Source: CALXXL01 sp034926605 (lineage in GTDB: Bacteria; Verrucomicrobiota; Lentisphaeria; Victivallales; Victivallaceae). From it: a stretch of DNA of 53,948 bases. The stretch spans positions 1 to 53,948 of the forward strand of contig JAYFQV010000020.1 in assembly GCA_034926605.1 (NCBI GenBank), given 5' to 3'. Every line of letters begins with the position of its first letter. Position 1 is the first letter of the stretch. The notes below the pieces were generated by a model, which saw only the letters and a program-made list of their open reading frames with translations, made no database searches and had not been told where the DNA came from. Below, in pieces: positions 1 through 7,748 of the stretch. The position numbers and the translations under genes were made by a program.

Positions 1-148
1 GATTTTTCGCAGCTTCTTGTGAAAAAAGTAAGAATTGGTGCGTCGAAATGGCTTTGACGCACGAGAAGACGAGTTATCAACAAGGGAATGCCAATACTTT
101 TGAAATTGGCTCAATCAATTAGTTATTTGCGACTAAAGCAATAATTAT
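1..148. other. Window edge, no supported gene
   Basis: No gene can be supported here. One plus-strand frame is open from base 3 to a TAG at 120-122 (39 codons) and could be the tail of a gene cut by the window edge, but it resembles nothing I recognise. A 7-bp inverted repeat (GTGCGTC ... GACGCAC, 39-63) lies inside it. Confidence 0.3.
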
Positions 149-175
149 AAAAAAAAGTGCCCTAAAAGGGCACTT
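149..175 (-). terminator. Rho-independent terminator of the prepilin-like gene
   Basis: An 8-bp perfect stem (AAGTGCCC/GGGCACTT, 155-162 and 168-175) with a 5-nt loop is followed on the minus strand by a run of eight T. It lies 23 nt past the stop of the prepilin-like gene. A-rich sequence on the other side may make it act in both directions. Confidence 0.85.
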
Positions 176-197
176 AAAAAATAACCTAAATAATATA

Positions 198-1067
198 TTA
201 TCTGCCGAGATTGATGTCATAGACCTTACTGCCGGAAGGCGTGGTAGCGATAAAGCATATCTTAGACTGCTTCCAGAGGTCGGTACGATTGCTGGTAGCA
301 ACATGGCCATCGCCATACCCGAGGTTTGCAAGACCGTTGTGGCGCTCAACGATTACATTGTCGCCATAACTGCCGCTAGGCGGAGCATTCCTAAAATTAC
401 GATCGAACACAAAATACTCGTTACCCATGGGGCGGGCAGATGCAGGTCCCTGCGCGCCGGACGCGCTAATCACAGTGTCGGCCAACATAACATAGGTGCT
501 TTGCGTCGGGCAGAGGTCGAGGCGGGCGTAGTATCCGGGCCCCAGATTGAACGGCGTCTTGAATTGGGTACCTGTCGGAACTACAAATTCGAAGCGCTGC
601 TTCTTATAGGTACAATCCGTAAGGTCATCACCACTAATATCGTCCTCATACTTGAGGCAAGGGGTACCATAACTGGCCTGATAAAGACTGGAACCCTTAT
701 TGGTGGCGCTCGGACAGCTGGTCACCTTGCGGCGTTCGGGATACCAATTCTTGGCATCATCCAAATCACTGGGCTTGGGATTGTACGACGTGGACTGCGG
801 CATAAGCGGCTCAAGTTCAAGACCGAGGTCTTTCGGCATGGACGCGTAGAGATACCACGGATATTCGTGCGCGTTGAGGACAACCCAGCCGCTGTTGTTT
901 TCGCTGTAAAGCCGGAACGCCTGGAGAGACTGCCTCATGTTGCCGGAACACGATGCGCGTTTCGCCATTTCACGAGCACGGCTCAAACTCGGCAGCAACA
1001 TCGCGGCCAAGATAGCGATGATCGCTATGACTACCAACAATTCGATCAAGGTAAACTTCTTCTTCAT
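198..1067 (-). CDS. Prepilin-type N-terminal cleavage/methylation protein
   Basis: The 289-aa product begins with a class III (type IV pilin/type II secretion) signal: a basic tip, then FTLIELLVVIAIIAILAAML, which a prepilin peptidase would cut before the F and methylate. The helix is followed by a soluble domain with a few cysteines and, near the C-terminus, a GDGH segment like the H-X9-DG tail of the large pseudopilin families of Lentisphaerota, Planctomycetes and Verrucomicrobia. The ATG is preceded by AAAGGA. It is a single gene with its own promoter and terminator, as is common for these expanded families, whose substrate or surface role is mostly unknown. Family placement is secure; function is not. 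Confidence 0.85.
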   Translation of the reverse strand: MKKKFTLIELLVVIAIIAILAAMLLPSLSRAREMAKRASCSGNMRQSLQAFRLYSENNSGWVVLNAHEYPWYLYASMPKDLGLELEPLMPQSTSYNPKPSDLDDAKNWYPERRKVTSCPSATNKGSSLYQASYGTPCLKYEDDISGDDLTDCTYKKQRFEFVVPTGTQFKTPFNLGPGYYARLDLCPTQSTYVMLADTVISASGAQGPASARPMGNEYFVFDRNFRNAPPSGSYGDNVIVERHNGLANLGYGDGHVATSNRTDLWKQSKICFIATTPSGSKVYDINLGR

Positions 1068-1200
1068 TCCCGCATCCTTTCAATATATGTGCGTTTTCGT
1101 ATCAAACTTTCTTTCACACTTAACTCTTTCAACATTCGTCCCAATCCCGCCTTGTCGCCTCGACATTTGGTGACGGCAGTTTGAGTCTGCAACTGCTTAC

Positions 1201-1229
1201 ATTATACACGACAAATCCGCTTTATTCAA
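1201..1229 (-). promoter_or_regulatory. Sigma-70-type promoter of the prepilin-like gene
   Basis: On the minus strand TTGAAT (1229-1224), a 17-bp spacer and a consensus TATAAT (1206-1201). The predicted start near 1194 gives a leader of about 127 nt before the ATG at 1067, long for this window. The rest of 1068-1312 shows no gene and no clear terminator for the mur ligase that ends at 1313. Confidence 0.75.
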
Positions 1230-1312
1230 GAGGAATTTCAAAAAAAAATGAAACTCTTTTAAAAAAATGGTGTCTAAAACTTATCGGGAACTGTCTAGAG
1301 TGTTTTTGCGGT

Positions 1313-2704
1313 TCAACGCCCCCCGCGAGTAAGTGAATTCGCCCATTCTGGAATGGTGTTGTCTCGCGCACCGCAAACCATGATCAAGTCTCCGGGGCCG
1401 GGTTCGGCCGCCGCGAGAAGCGCCTCCACCGCGGCGCGGTCTCCGGGCGCACCGGCGTTGGGAATTGCCCAATGATCGGCCACCTCAGCGGCATGCGGGG
1501 AAAACGAGCTGGTACCGCCGGCATAGAACGGCTCAAGCAACCAGAATACGTCCTGCCCGCGCAGGGTTGCACGCAAACTCCTCCCAAGTTCCTCGCGCAT
1601 GAATCCAAGCGGGCCGTAACCGTGCGGCTGCCATATCATGAACACCCGACCGGAAGCCAAACTTTGAGCCGACCGCAGGCAGCATGCCAGTTTCTGCGGA
1701 TTATGGGCATAATCATCATATACCGGGGCGCCGTTGCGGCGGCCGACGAACTCAAAGCGCCGGGAGGCACCGCGCAGATCGCCGGAAATATCCGCCAGCC
1801 GCCCCGCCGGAACACCAAGCATTGAAAGCGCCGCCGCGACCGCTGCCAGGTTGGAGGCGGTATGAACGCCGGGTTGCGGCAACGCCAGCGCGAATTCGCC
1901 GTTCAGGTCGGCAAACGCCCGGCCATTATCAACACGATAGCGATCAAACGAAAAATCGACGTCGGGTTCCCCGGAGTTTTCCGCAAAGGTTACCATTTCC
2001 AGCTCGGGTCGCAGATAAGACCTGACCGCGGCAAACACCCGACCGGACATCGCCACACCTTTGCGCACCCGGCGGGTGAATTCACCGAATACCCTAGCTA
2101 ACTCTTCCTCGGAATAATGGTCGCAGCCGATGTTGAGTATCACCGCGTAATCGACTTCGTAGTTAAGCAGGCTCTTGTCACTCTCGTCGGCTTCGAACAC
2201 GAAAATGTCGCGACCGGGATGAAAATTGCCGGGCATGTCGCCAACACAGAAATTCCGAACCATGCCGCCGTCCAGACAGCCGGCCTTGATCCCGAGCAGA
2301 TTCAGCGCCTCCGCCACATAAGCGGTAACGCTGGTTTTGCCGCTGCTTCCGGTGACCGCCAGCGTCGCGCCGGCGGCGTAAAGGTTCACCGCCTGTTCCA
2401 ACGCCTGCGAACGGTGCAACCGCGGAGAGTCACCCGCCGCAACGAAGTCCGGATTGCCCTCCTCCACCGCAGTCGAGTAAATCACCGCATCCGGCAGACC
2501 GGCGGCCGCGAATGAACCGTCCTGCGGATACACTGCGATACCTTGCGAGCGCAAGGCATCGAACAATGCGCGGTTCTGAGGCTTGTCGGAGTCGCGATCG
2601 GACCCGGATACGCGGCAGCCGATCGCAGCCAACAGCTGCGCCAGCCCGCTCATGCCGATGCCTCCGATGCCTACCATGTGCACTTTGCTGTGTTCGTTCA
2701 ACAT
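1313..2704 (-). CDS. murC: UDP-N-acetylmuramate-alanine ligase (MurC-like)
   Basis: This cytoplasmic Mur ligase (463 aa) should add L-alanine to UDP-MurNAc in peptidoglycan synthesis. The N-terminus HMVGIGGIGMSGLA is the MurC nucleotide-sugar fold. The ATP P-loop reads GSSGKTS instead of the usual GTHGKTT, EADESD is the central-domain acid motif, and YDDYAHNP and WQPHGY mark the C-terminal domain. A longer frame extends upstream to 2971, but that part overlaps ftsI; the ATG at 2704 follows GTGAGA and sits 7 nt after the ftsI stop. Mpl is the main alternative, but EADESD and QPH favour MurC. It is the last gene of the operon. Confidence 0.8.
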   Translation of the reverse strand: MLNEHSKVHMVGIGGIGMSGLAQLLAAIGCRVSGSDRDSDKPQNRALFDALRSQGIAVYPQDGSFAAAGLPDAVIYSTAVEEGNPDFVAAGDSPRLHRSQALEQAVNLYAAGATLAVTGSSGKTSVTAYVAEALNLLGIKAGCLDGGMVRNFCVGDMPGNFHPGRDIFVFEADESDKSLLNYEVDYAVILNIGCDHYSEEELARVFGEFTRRVRKGVAMSGRVFAAVRSYLRPELEMVTFAENSGEPDVDFSFDRYRVDNGRAFADLNGEFALALPQPGVHTASNLAAVAAALSMLGVPAGRLADISGDLRGASRRFEFVGRRNGAPVYDDYAHNPQKLACCLRSAQSLASGRVFMIWQPHGYGPLGFMREELGRSLRATLRGQDVFWLLEPFYAGGTSSFSPHAAEVADHWAIPNAGAPGDRAAVEALLAAAEPGPGDLIMVCGARDNTIPEWANSLTRGGR

Positions 2705-2711
2705 AGTATTC

Positions 2712-4529
2712 TCACTTTTTTGGCTTTTCCGACAGCTCCGGATCGGGGCTGACATCAAGATACTTGAGCGCGCGTTCGGCGATGGCGCTGAAGGTCGGCG
2801 CCGCCGTGATGCCGCCGTAAATGGCGCCTTTGGGTTCATCCAGCGTAACCAGCAGCACAAATGCCGGCCGGTCGGCCGGCACGAACCCGATGAAAGTGGA
2901 ATTATATTTACCAGGGCTGTAATGCCGCCCCACCACCTTGCGGCTGGTGCCGGTCTTTCCGGCGGTTTCAAATCCGGGGACCCCGGCGTTTTTAGCCGTG
3001 CCGCCCTCTTTGGTGACCGCCTTGAGCATGTCGCTTATTACCGCCGCCACCTCCGGATGGGTGAACACCTGAACCGGCGTCTCAGGTTCGGGCTCGATAA
3101 TCTCTCCGGTGGCGGCATTCTCGGCATGGTGAAACAGTTTCAGAGTTCGCAGGTTGCCGCCATCCGCCAGCGCGCAGTAGGCGCGGACCATCTGCATGGG
3201 CGTCACCCCCACCGCATAGCCGATCGGCACGCGGGTTATCATCAGGCCGTCCCATTTTGCGTAGTTGGTGATCATTCCACGCGACTCAGGGGAGAGCGGC
3301 ACCCCGGTGCGTTCGCCGATACCAAAGCGCTTGAGTCCATCATATAGCCGTTTCTCGCCCAGCAACAGCCCGATCTGGGCGGTGACGATGTTGCTGGATT
3401 TCTGTACCGCGGTGCGGACATCCATCTGGCCCCGCTTGGTCGAATCGCTGAGCGGCTTGCCACGATATATCCATGTTCCGTTGTAGCCGTTGAACACCGT
3501 ATTGGGAGTAATCACACCCGCGTCGAGCGCCAGTGATATGCTGAGGCCCTTCATGATAGAGCCCGGTTCGAAGGTGTTTTCAATGCACAACAGCCGCCAT
3601 GCGCTCGAATCGGACATCGCGGCTTTGCTGCGCTCGTTGGGATTGAAGGTGGGCCGCTGGGCAAGGGCAAGTATTTCGCCGGTTTTGGGGTCGGCCATGA
3701 TTATGCTGGCGGCACGGGGGGAGAATTTCTCGACCATCTTGTCAAGCTCCTCTTCCACGATCTGCTGGAGCGCCTCGTCGATGGTCAGATAAATATTGAA
3801 ACCATCGGTTTCTTCCCGGGTAATTTCACGCAGGCCGTAAAATATCTGGCCGCCGGTACGGGCCCGCTCGTAGCGGGTACGACCGGTTCCGGGCATCATC
3901 GCACGGTTGAACGAGCTCTCAACGCCGGAAACCGCCACATCCTCGCCGCGGGAATAACTGGTGAACCCCAGCACGTTGGCCAGCAGTCGTCCCTTGGGAT
4001 AAACCCGGATATAATCCTCTTCCTCATAGACGGCTTTATGCGTCAGTCCGGGTTTGATCTTGGCCAGCCGCTCGCGCATGGCGGCGGCGGCATCCAGCGG
4101 CACCTGCCTTGCAATTACCGCATAACGAACGATGACGGTGCGCTCGCTGCCGTCGGCACGTTTGATCTTGCGTTGGCGGGTGGTCAGCCTGCGCAGGGTG
4201 TCGGCCCGGTCGACGCCGAGCGTACCGCAAAACACATCCGTCAGCTGGCCCACCTGCTCGTCCGAAATCAACGCCGGATCGGCCACAATTACTTCACAGG
4301 GTTGATTACCGACCAGCAGATTGCCCTTGCGGTCGAAGACCTCGCCGCGTTTGCCCCGGGTGGAAACCTCAACGGTATAGCGCTCACGGGCTCGGTCGAA
4401 ATAATAGTCGTGCTTCTTAACCTGTACAACCCAGAGCCGCCAGCACAAAGCACCGGCTCCGAGCAGCAGCACCAGCATCACCATGCTCGCCCGGGCCACA
4501 ATCAGTTCACGATTGCCGCGCACGGTCAT
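2712..4529 (-). CDS. ftsI: Peptidoglycan transpeptidase FtsI (PBP3 class)
   Basis: This class B penicillin-binding protein (605 aa) should cross-link septal peptidoglycan. A short cytoplasmic tip and one membrane anchor (about residues 9-30) precede the PBP dimerisation domain, including the family motif RGEVFDRKG. The transpeptidase domain has all three active-site motifs: SIMK (SxxK, near 322), SSN (near 378) and KTGT (near 523). Length is normal for FtsI. It starts 10 nt after ftsL and is followed after 7 nt by murC, so the genes are probably one transcript. Mature division function is inferred from order and family. Confidence 0.93.
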   Translation of the reverse strand: MTVRGNRELIVARASMVMLVLLLGAGALCWRLWVVQVKKHDYYFDRARERYTVEVSTRGKRGEVFDRKGNLLVGNQPCEVIVADPALISDEQVGQLTDVFCGTLGVDRADTLRRLTTRQRKIKRADGSERTVIVRYAVIARQVPLDAAAAMRERLAKIKPGLTHKAVYEEEDYIRVYPKGRLLANVLGFTSYSRGEDVAVSGVESSFNRAMMPGTGRTRYERARTGGQIFYGLREITREETDGFNIYLTIDEALQQIVEEELDKMVEKFSPRAASIIMADPKTGEILALAQRPTFNPNERSKAAMSDSSAWRLLCIENTFEPGSIMKGLSISLALDAGVITPNTVFNGYNGTWIYRGKPLSDSTKRGQMDVRTAVQKSSNIVTAQIGLLLGEKRLYDGLKRFGIGERTGVPLSPESRGMITNYAKWDGLMITRVPIGYAVGVTPMQMVRAYCALADGGNLRTLKLFHHAENAATGEIIEPEPETPVQVFTHPEVAAVISDMLKAVTKEGGTAKNAGVPGFETAGKTGTSRKVVGRHYSPGKYNSTFIGFVPADRPAFVLLVTLDEPKGAIYGGITAAPTFSAIAERALKYLDVSPDPELSEKPKK

Positions 4530-4539
4530 GCCCCCGGAA

Positions 4540-4944
4540 TCAACGCTGAGCGGTTATTACGCGTGAAGCCGCAACTTCCGCGGAGCCGCCGATAACCAGC
4601 CGGCGACGCTGCGACGGCTCGGTGGGTCGCAGATTCAGCCCGTATTTTTCAATCCGATCCCGCACATAGGGCCAATCGGTAAAACTCTCGCGTTTCAGTC
4701 GGAGCGCCTCGAGTTCGCGGTCGAGTTCATGTATCTCCTGATTGATGCGGGCGATGCCGCGCGTGGTGACGATCTGCTTCTGCCCGAGCGACACACTGTA
4801 ACTGTAAAGCATGAATATCCCGGCCAAAAGTGCAATAACCTGCACCATAATGCCCAGCCTGACCCAGAACCCGGCTGCCGACGACGAACTTCTGTTCGCC
4901 CGCCGCGGCGCCGCCACCATCCGCGTTTTAATTGTTGTCGCCAT
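4540..4944 (-). CDS. ftsL: FtsL-like division protein
   Basis: This 134-aa bitopic protein has a basic, Ser/Ala-rich cytoplasmic tip, one transmembrane helix (about 27-49) and then a short coiled coil (QEIHELDRELEALRLKRESF), the architecture of FtsL. FtsL proteins have little sequence identity, so the call rests on topology and on the canonical slot between rsmH and ftsI. It should act in the periplasm with FtsB/FtsQ in the divisome. The C-terminal 30 residues are basic and unstructured. Confidence 0.75.
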   Translation of the reverse strand: MATTIKTRMVAAPRRANRSSSSAAGFWVRLGIMVQVIALLAGIFMLYSYSVSLGQKQIVTTRGIARINQEIHELDRELEALRLKRESFTDWPYVRDRIEKYGLNLRPTEPSQRRRLVIGGSAEVAASRVITAQR

Positions 4945-4977
4945 CGCTTCCGCCCCGATATGTTGAGTTTTGTTCCG

Positions 4978-5946
4978 TCAAATCTTTCTTGCCGCCCGCA
5001 GCCGGGCCGGAGCCGAACGGCGGTTTTCCGCCAGCTCGTCCGGTTGGGCCATCACCACTTTGCGTGTCAGCACTTCAACTTCACGCACCTTGCCGCACAC
5101 GCAGACCGGCAGGCCGGGCGGGCACACGCAATCCGCCGCGGCATTCCGCATGAAATTCTTCACAATCCGATCTTCCAGCGAATGAAAGCTGATCACCACC
5201 ATCACCCCGCCCGGACGCAGCACCTTAAGAGCGGCGCGCAAACCGCGCTCGAGCTGCCCGAGTTCATCGTTGACCGCAATGCGCAACGCCTGAAAAACCA
5301 GCGTCGGCAACGGCAGTTTGCCCGGCGCGGTACGCCCAAGCTCCGATTCGCAGAACTCCGCAAGCTCGCAGGTGCGCTCGAACGGACGCTCCTTCCGGCG
5401 CCGCACCACCGCAGCCGCCAATTTTCGTGCGGAATGAAGTTCTCCGTATTCCGCGAATATTCCGGCCAGCGCCGGCTCGTCATACCGATTAAGCATCTCC
5501 GCCGCCGTAATACCGCAACTGCGGTCCATCCGCATGTCCAGCGGCCCGTCGCCACGCCAGGAAAACCCGCGCGACGCATCGTCCAACTGCGGAGATGAAA
5601 CTCCTATGTCCAGCAGCACCCCGTCGGCGCCGTCAAATCCATGCGCCCGTGCAATATCATCAAGTTCGGCAAACTCGCCGTGTGCAAACTCCACCCGGCC
5701 GCGTGCGAACTCCAGCCGTTCCGCCGCACGCCGCAACGCCGCTTCATCGCGGTCGATACACAGCAGCCGGGCCGCCGGATTCGCCAGCGCCAGCCGCGAC
5801 GAGTGGCCGCCGTTGCCAACGGTTCCGTCGATCAGCTTCGCTTCCGTAGCGCCAAAATTCAAAAAACCGCAAACTTCGCGCGGCAGCACCGGCAAATGAC
5901 CAAAGTCCAACCCGGCCGCGCGCTCGCCGTCGTATATCCCGCTCAT
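4978..5946 (-). CDS. rsmH: 16S rRNA (cytosine-1402-N4)-methyltransferase
   Basis: This 322-aa enzyme methylates N4 of C1402 in 16S rRNA using S-adenosylmethionine. The start HLPVLPREV, the SAM-binding segment DGTVGNGGHSS, the CIDRDEAAL acid loop, the LLDIGVSSPQLDDASRGFS block and VVISFHSLEDRIVK are the RsmH/MraW signatures. Length is typical. Its ATG overlaps the mraZ stop as ATGA, so it is translationally coupled to the regulator. Confidence 0.95.
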   Translation of the reverse strand: MSGIYDGERAAGLDFGHLPVLPREVCGFLNFGATEAKLIDGTVGNGGHSSRLALANPAARLLCIDRDEAALRRAAERLEFARGRVEFAHGEFAELDDIARAHGFDGADGVLLDIGVSSPQLDDASRGFSWRGDGPLDMRMDRSCGITAAEMLNRYDEPALAGIFAEYGELHSARKLAAAVVRRRKERPFERTCELAEFCESELGRTAPGKLPLPTLVFQALRIAVNDELGQLERGLRAALKVLRPGGVMVVISFHSLEDRIVKNFMRNAAADCVCPPGLPVCVCGKVREVEVLTRKVVMAQPDELAENRRSAPARLRAARKI

Positions 5947-6434
5947 TTCTTGAGCCCGAGCGCCGACGCCAGCACTTTGACCGCGTCCGCGCCGTCGGTT
6001 CCCGCAAACTCACGCATCCTGGCGAAGAATTTCTCATCCCGCCCGACTTCGGGCTCGGAGACCTGCGGCGCCCGCAGCAGCATGTGGGTGACCGCTCCCA
6101 CCAGCTCCAACTTGTCGCCGATGCCGCAATCGTCCAGCATCGTGCGGTCGAGCTTTACCCGGCCCTGCTTGTCGCACTGGCAGCGCCGCGTGCGCTCTCC
6201 GACCCAGGCCAGCAGCTCCTGAAGTTCGTCACTGGCAAACGCGCCTCCGCGCACCCGCCCCACAAATTCCAGAAACGTTTCGCTCGGGAACATAATCAAT
6301 GCATCGCCCCTACCCCGGAACAGCACATAGTTGGCCGGACCGTCCTCCGCCTCGCGCCACTCGCTAGGAATGGACACCCGGCTCTGACCGTCCAGCACAT
6401 GCTGGAATTTACCAAGATAGATCAGCTCTGACAT
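5943..6434 (-). CDS. mraZ: Transcriptional regulator MraZ
   Basis: MraZ (163 aa, slightly long) carries two SpoVT/AbrB-type beta-barrel domains, YLGKFQHVLDGQSRVSIPSEW near residue 5 and QCDKQGRVKLDRTML near residue 84, each with the signature D-x-x-x/G-R segment. The family forms rings that bind phased repeats ahead of the dcw operon and repress it. Here it heads rsmH-ftsL-ftsI-murC. A five-unit, 10-bp-phased repeat array lies directly upstream, so autoregulation is likely. The last repeat supplies the Shine-Dalgarno AGG. Confidence 0.93.
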   Translation of the reverse strand: MSELIYLGKFQHVLDGQSRVSIPSEWREAEDGPANYVLFRGRGDALIMFPSETFLEFVGRVRGGAFASDELQELLAWVGERTRRCQCDKQGRVKLDRTMLDDCGIGDKLELVGAVTHMLLRAPQVSEPEVGRDEKFFARMREFAGTDGADAVKVLASALGLKK

Positions 6435-6439
6435 AATAT

Positions 6440-6489
6440 GCCTATTTATACCCTATCAAACCTTTCCATACCTATTTTACCCTCTTATT
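6440..6489 (-). promoter_or_regulatory. Probable MraZ operator, five 10-bp repeats
   Basis: Read on the minus strand, five consecutive 10-mers share the pattern ATAAATAGGT: AATAAGAGGG, TAAAATAGGT, ATGGAAAGGT, TTGATAGGGT, ATAAATAGGC. The spacing is exactly 10 bp. Characterised MraZ operators are G-rich boxes at one-turn spacing ahead of mraZ, so the array fits that role. The last AGG lies about 6 nt before the mraZ ATG and doubles as its ribosome site. A TTGAAA (6494-6489) at the upstream edge could be a -35, but no good -10 partner is evident. Confidence 0.75.
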
Positions 6490-6624
6490 TTCAAATTACA
6501 AGCATGTCGCCCGTCAATTTCAATAAAAAACAATATTTTTTCCACCCAGCCTCAAACTCTACAAGCGTTTATATATATTAATCATATTTTGTTCAAAAAA
6601 AACATGTTTTTTTCATATCAAGTC

Positions 6625-6652
6625 TTGACTTTTTATTGAAATCATGTATCTT
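6625..6652 (+). promoter_or_regulatory. Strong promoter of the small RNA
   Basis: TTGACT (6625-6630), a 16-bp spacer and TATCTT (6647-6652) predict transcription from about 6659. It points away from mraZ and toward a structured GC-rich stretch without a credible reading frame. Sequence 6490-6624 between this promoter and the MraZ boxes is AT-rich and shows nothing else. Confidence 0.7.
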
Positions 6653-6658
6653 AAAGAA

Positions 6659-6899
6659 AGATACAAAAATATCGATGTGTATCGGCTCTGTGACGCGGTT
6701 TTACCCCTTCCGCGAAACAAGGTTGAATAGACAAAAAAGACAAGTCGAAGTCGCGGCGGACATCTCGCGAGAGAAGCCGCCGGGACCGAGACGGTCGGAC
6801 AGGTTGAAATCAGGCCCGGTTTACCGGCTCGAGATAAAAGTTTCCCTGTTCTCCTACCCCCGGGGCGTGTGGACTCCCTTCCGCACGCCCCACCTTTTT
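6659..6899 (+). ncRNA. Candidate structured small RNA, about 240 nt, family unknown
   Basis: The stretch is bracketed by a promoter (6625-6652) and a strong terminator (6862-6899). Visible helices: GATAC/GTATC at the 5' end, CGCGG/CCGCG near 6695-6714, GGCGG/CCGCC (6755-6759 with 6777-6781) holding an inner CTC/GAG stem capped by a GCGA tetraloop, GACCG-AGA-CGGTC (6784-6796), and GGACAGG (6797-6803) pairing with CCTGTTC (6845-6851) around a CCGG-TTTA-CCGG hairpin. I do not see the conserved cores of RNase P RNA, tmRNA or SRP RNA. 6S RNA fits the size roughly, but I cannot form its long closing helix. The two short frames crossing it (one on each strand) have no ribosome site or recognisable product. 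Confidence 0.65.
6862..6899 (+). terminator. Rho-independent terminator of the small RNA
   Basis: An 11-bp stem (6862-6872 with 6881-6891, one G-T pair) with an 8-nt loop is followed by ACCTTTTTG. It closes the candidate RNA. Sequence 6900-7050 after it shows no gene. Confidence 0.85.
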
Positions 6900-7055
6900 G
6901 TGATGGCGTGAGCGCGTATGCCTCCCGCGTTGCTCTTGCAAACCGCACAACTGTACGCAATATTCACCAAAAGGCGCCAAAGCACTCGTTCAAATGCAAG
7001 AAAACGGACCGATTGCAGCCAGAATTACGGAATACCTCTATTTAGCTGACGCGAT

Positions 7056-7083
7056 TTGTATTTTAATATTGTAGTGCTATATT
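7056..7083 (+). promoter_or_regulatory. Promoter of the orphan membrane protein
   Basis: TTGTAT (7056-7061), 16 bp, TATATT (7078-7083). The predicted start near 7090 gives a very short leader holding AAGGA about 10 nt before the ATG at 7103. Confidence 0.6.
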
Positions 7084-7102
7084 ATGGCAAGGATATTCCA
7101 TA

Positions 7103-7735
7103 ATGATTCTAAATAAAAAACCGAATCTGCGCTTTTACCTTGTTGGAATCCTGTTATTCCTGCTTATAATGCGCATCGATTTTCTAAACATCTATTATGA
7201 AGCGTCCGACGCCAACACATTCCCATACCTGACCGATGGCTGGTTTTTTATACTCCTATTTTTACCAACAACATGGTTTATTGCCATCATGACAATTACT
7301 ATATTTTGGCTACTAAAGTTCATCAATTTTAAAGTAGCTTACATAACCATGCTAACCGTGGCAATCTATTTTATTATCTCGAGTTGCCTTAGTAACTCTG
7401 TCGACCGTAAGTTCAAAACTTATCTTGGCAGTCTCCACAAGCCATATATGGAAGTAATTGCACTTCATGAGCATACATACGGTGACCGGGCAGAAAACTT
7501 CACCGATGGCCGTTTTTCGGTACCAACCGACTCGGGATTCGATAAATTTCTAAAACAAAAATGCGAACCGTTCCACCCCGATCATATAGAAGGCGTTGCA
7601 GGATGGAATGTCGATTTCTGGTATTGCAGGGAAGAGAGAATTATTATAGTGCCTCAAGCCACCGCAGGGAACACCTACATCTTCGAATATATTCCCCAAG
7701 AACTTCCAAAGCCGAAAACTCCACGGGAAAAATAA
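7103..7735 (+). CDS. Orphan membrane protein, unknown function
   Basis: I do not recognise this 210-aa protein. Three hydrophobic segments are visible (about 12-28, 48-70 and 75-95), followed by a soluble C-terminal half of about 110 residues with two cysteines and a PKPKTPREK tail. Its composition is much more A+T-rich than its neighbours (AAT, ATT, TTT and AAA codons are common), which suggests recent acquisition. It has its own promoter and converges with the metallo-beta-lactamase gene 13 nt away, with no terminator between. Confidence 0.75.
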   Translation: MILNKKPNLRFYLVGILLFLLIMRIDFLNIYYEASDANTFPYLTDGWFFILLFLPTTWFIAIMTITIFWLLKFINFKVAYITMLTVAIYFIISSCLSNSVDRKFKTYLGSLHKPYMEVIALHEHTYGDRAENFTDGRFSVPTDSGFDKFLKQKCEPFHPDHIEGVAGWNVDFWYCREERIIIVPQATAGNTYIFEYIPQELPKPKTPREK

Positions 7736-7748
7736 GGTTGCAAAAATC

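Noticed and set aside
303..1184. 293-codon plus-strand frame across the prepilin-like gene
   Set aside because: Mirror frame of a gene with clear prepilin signature, promoter and terminator; no ribosome site and no motif.
6613..6960. Two short frames (one per strand) across the small-RNA candidate
   Set aside because: No ribosome site, no family; helices and terminator explain the conserved-looking GC-rich sequence better.
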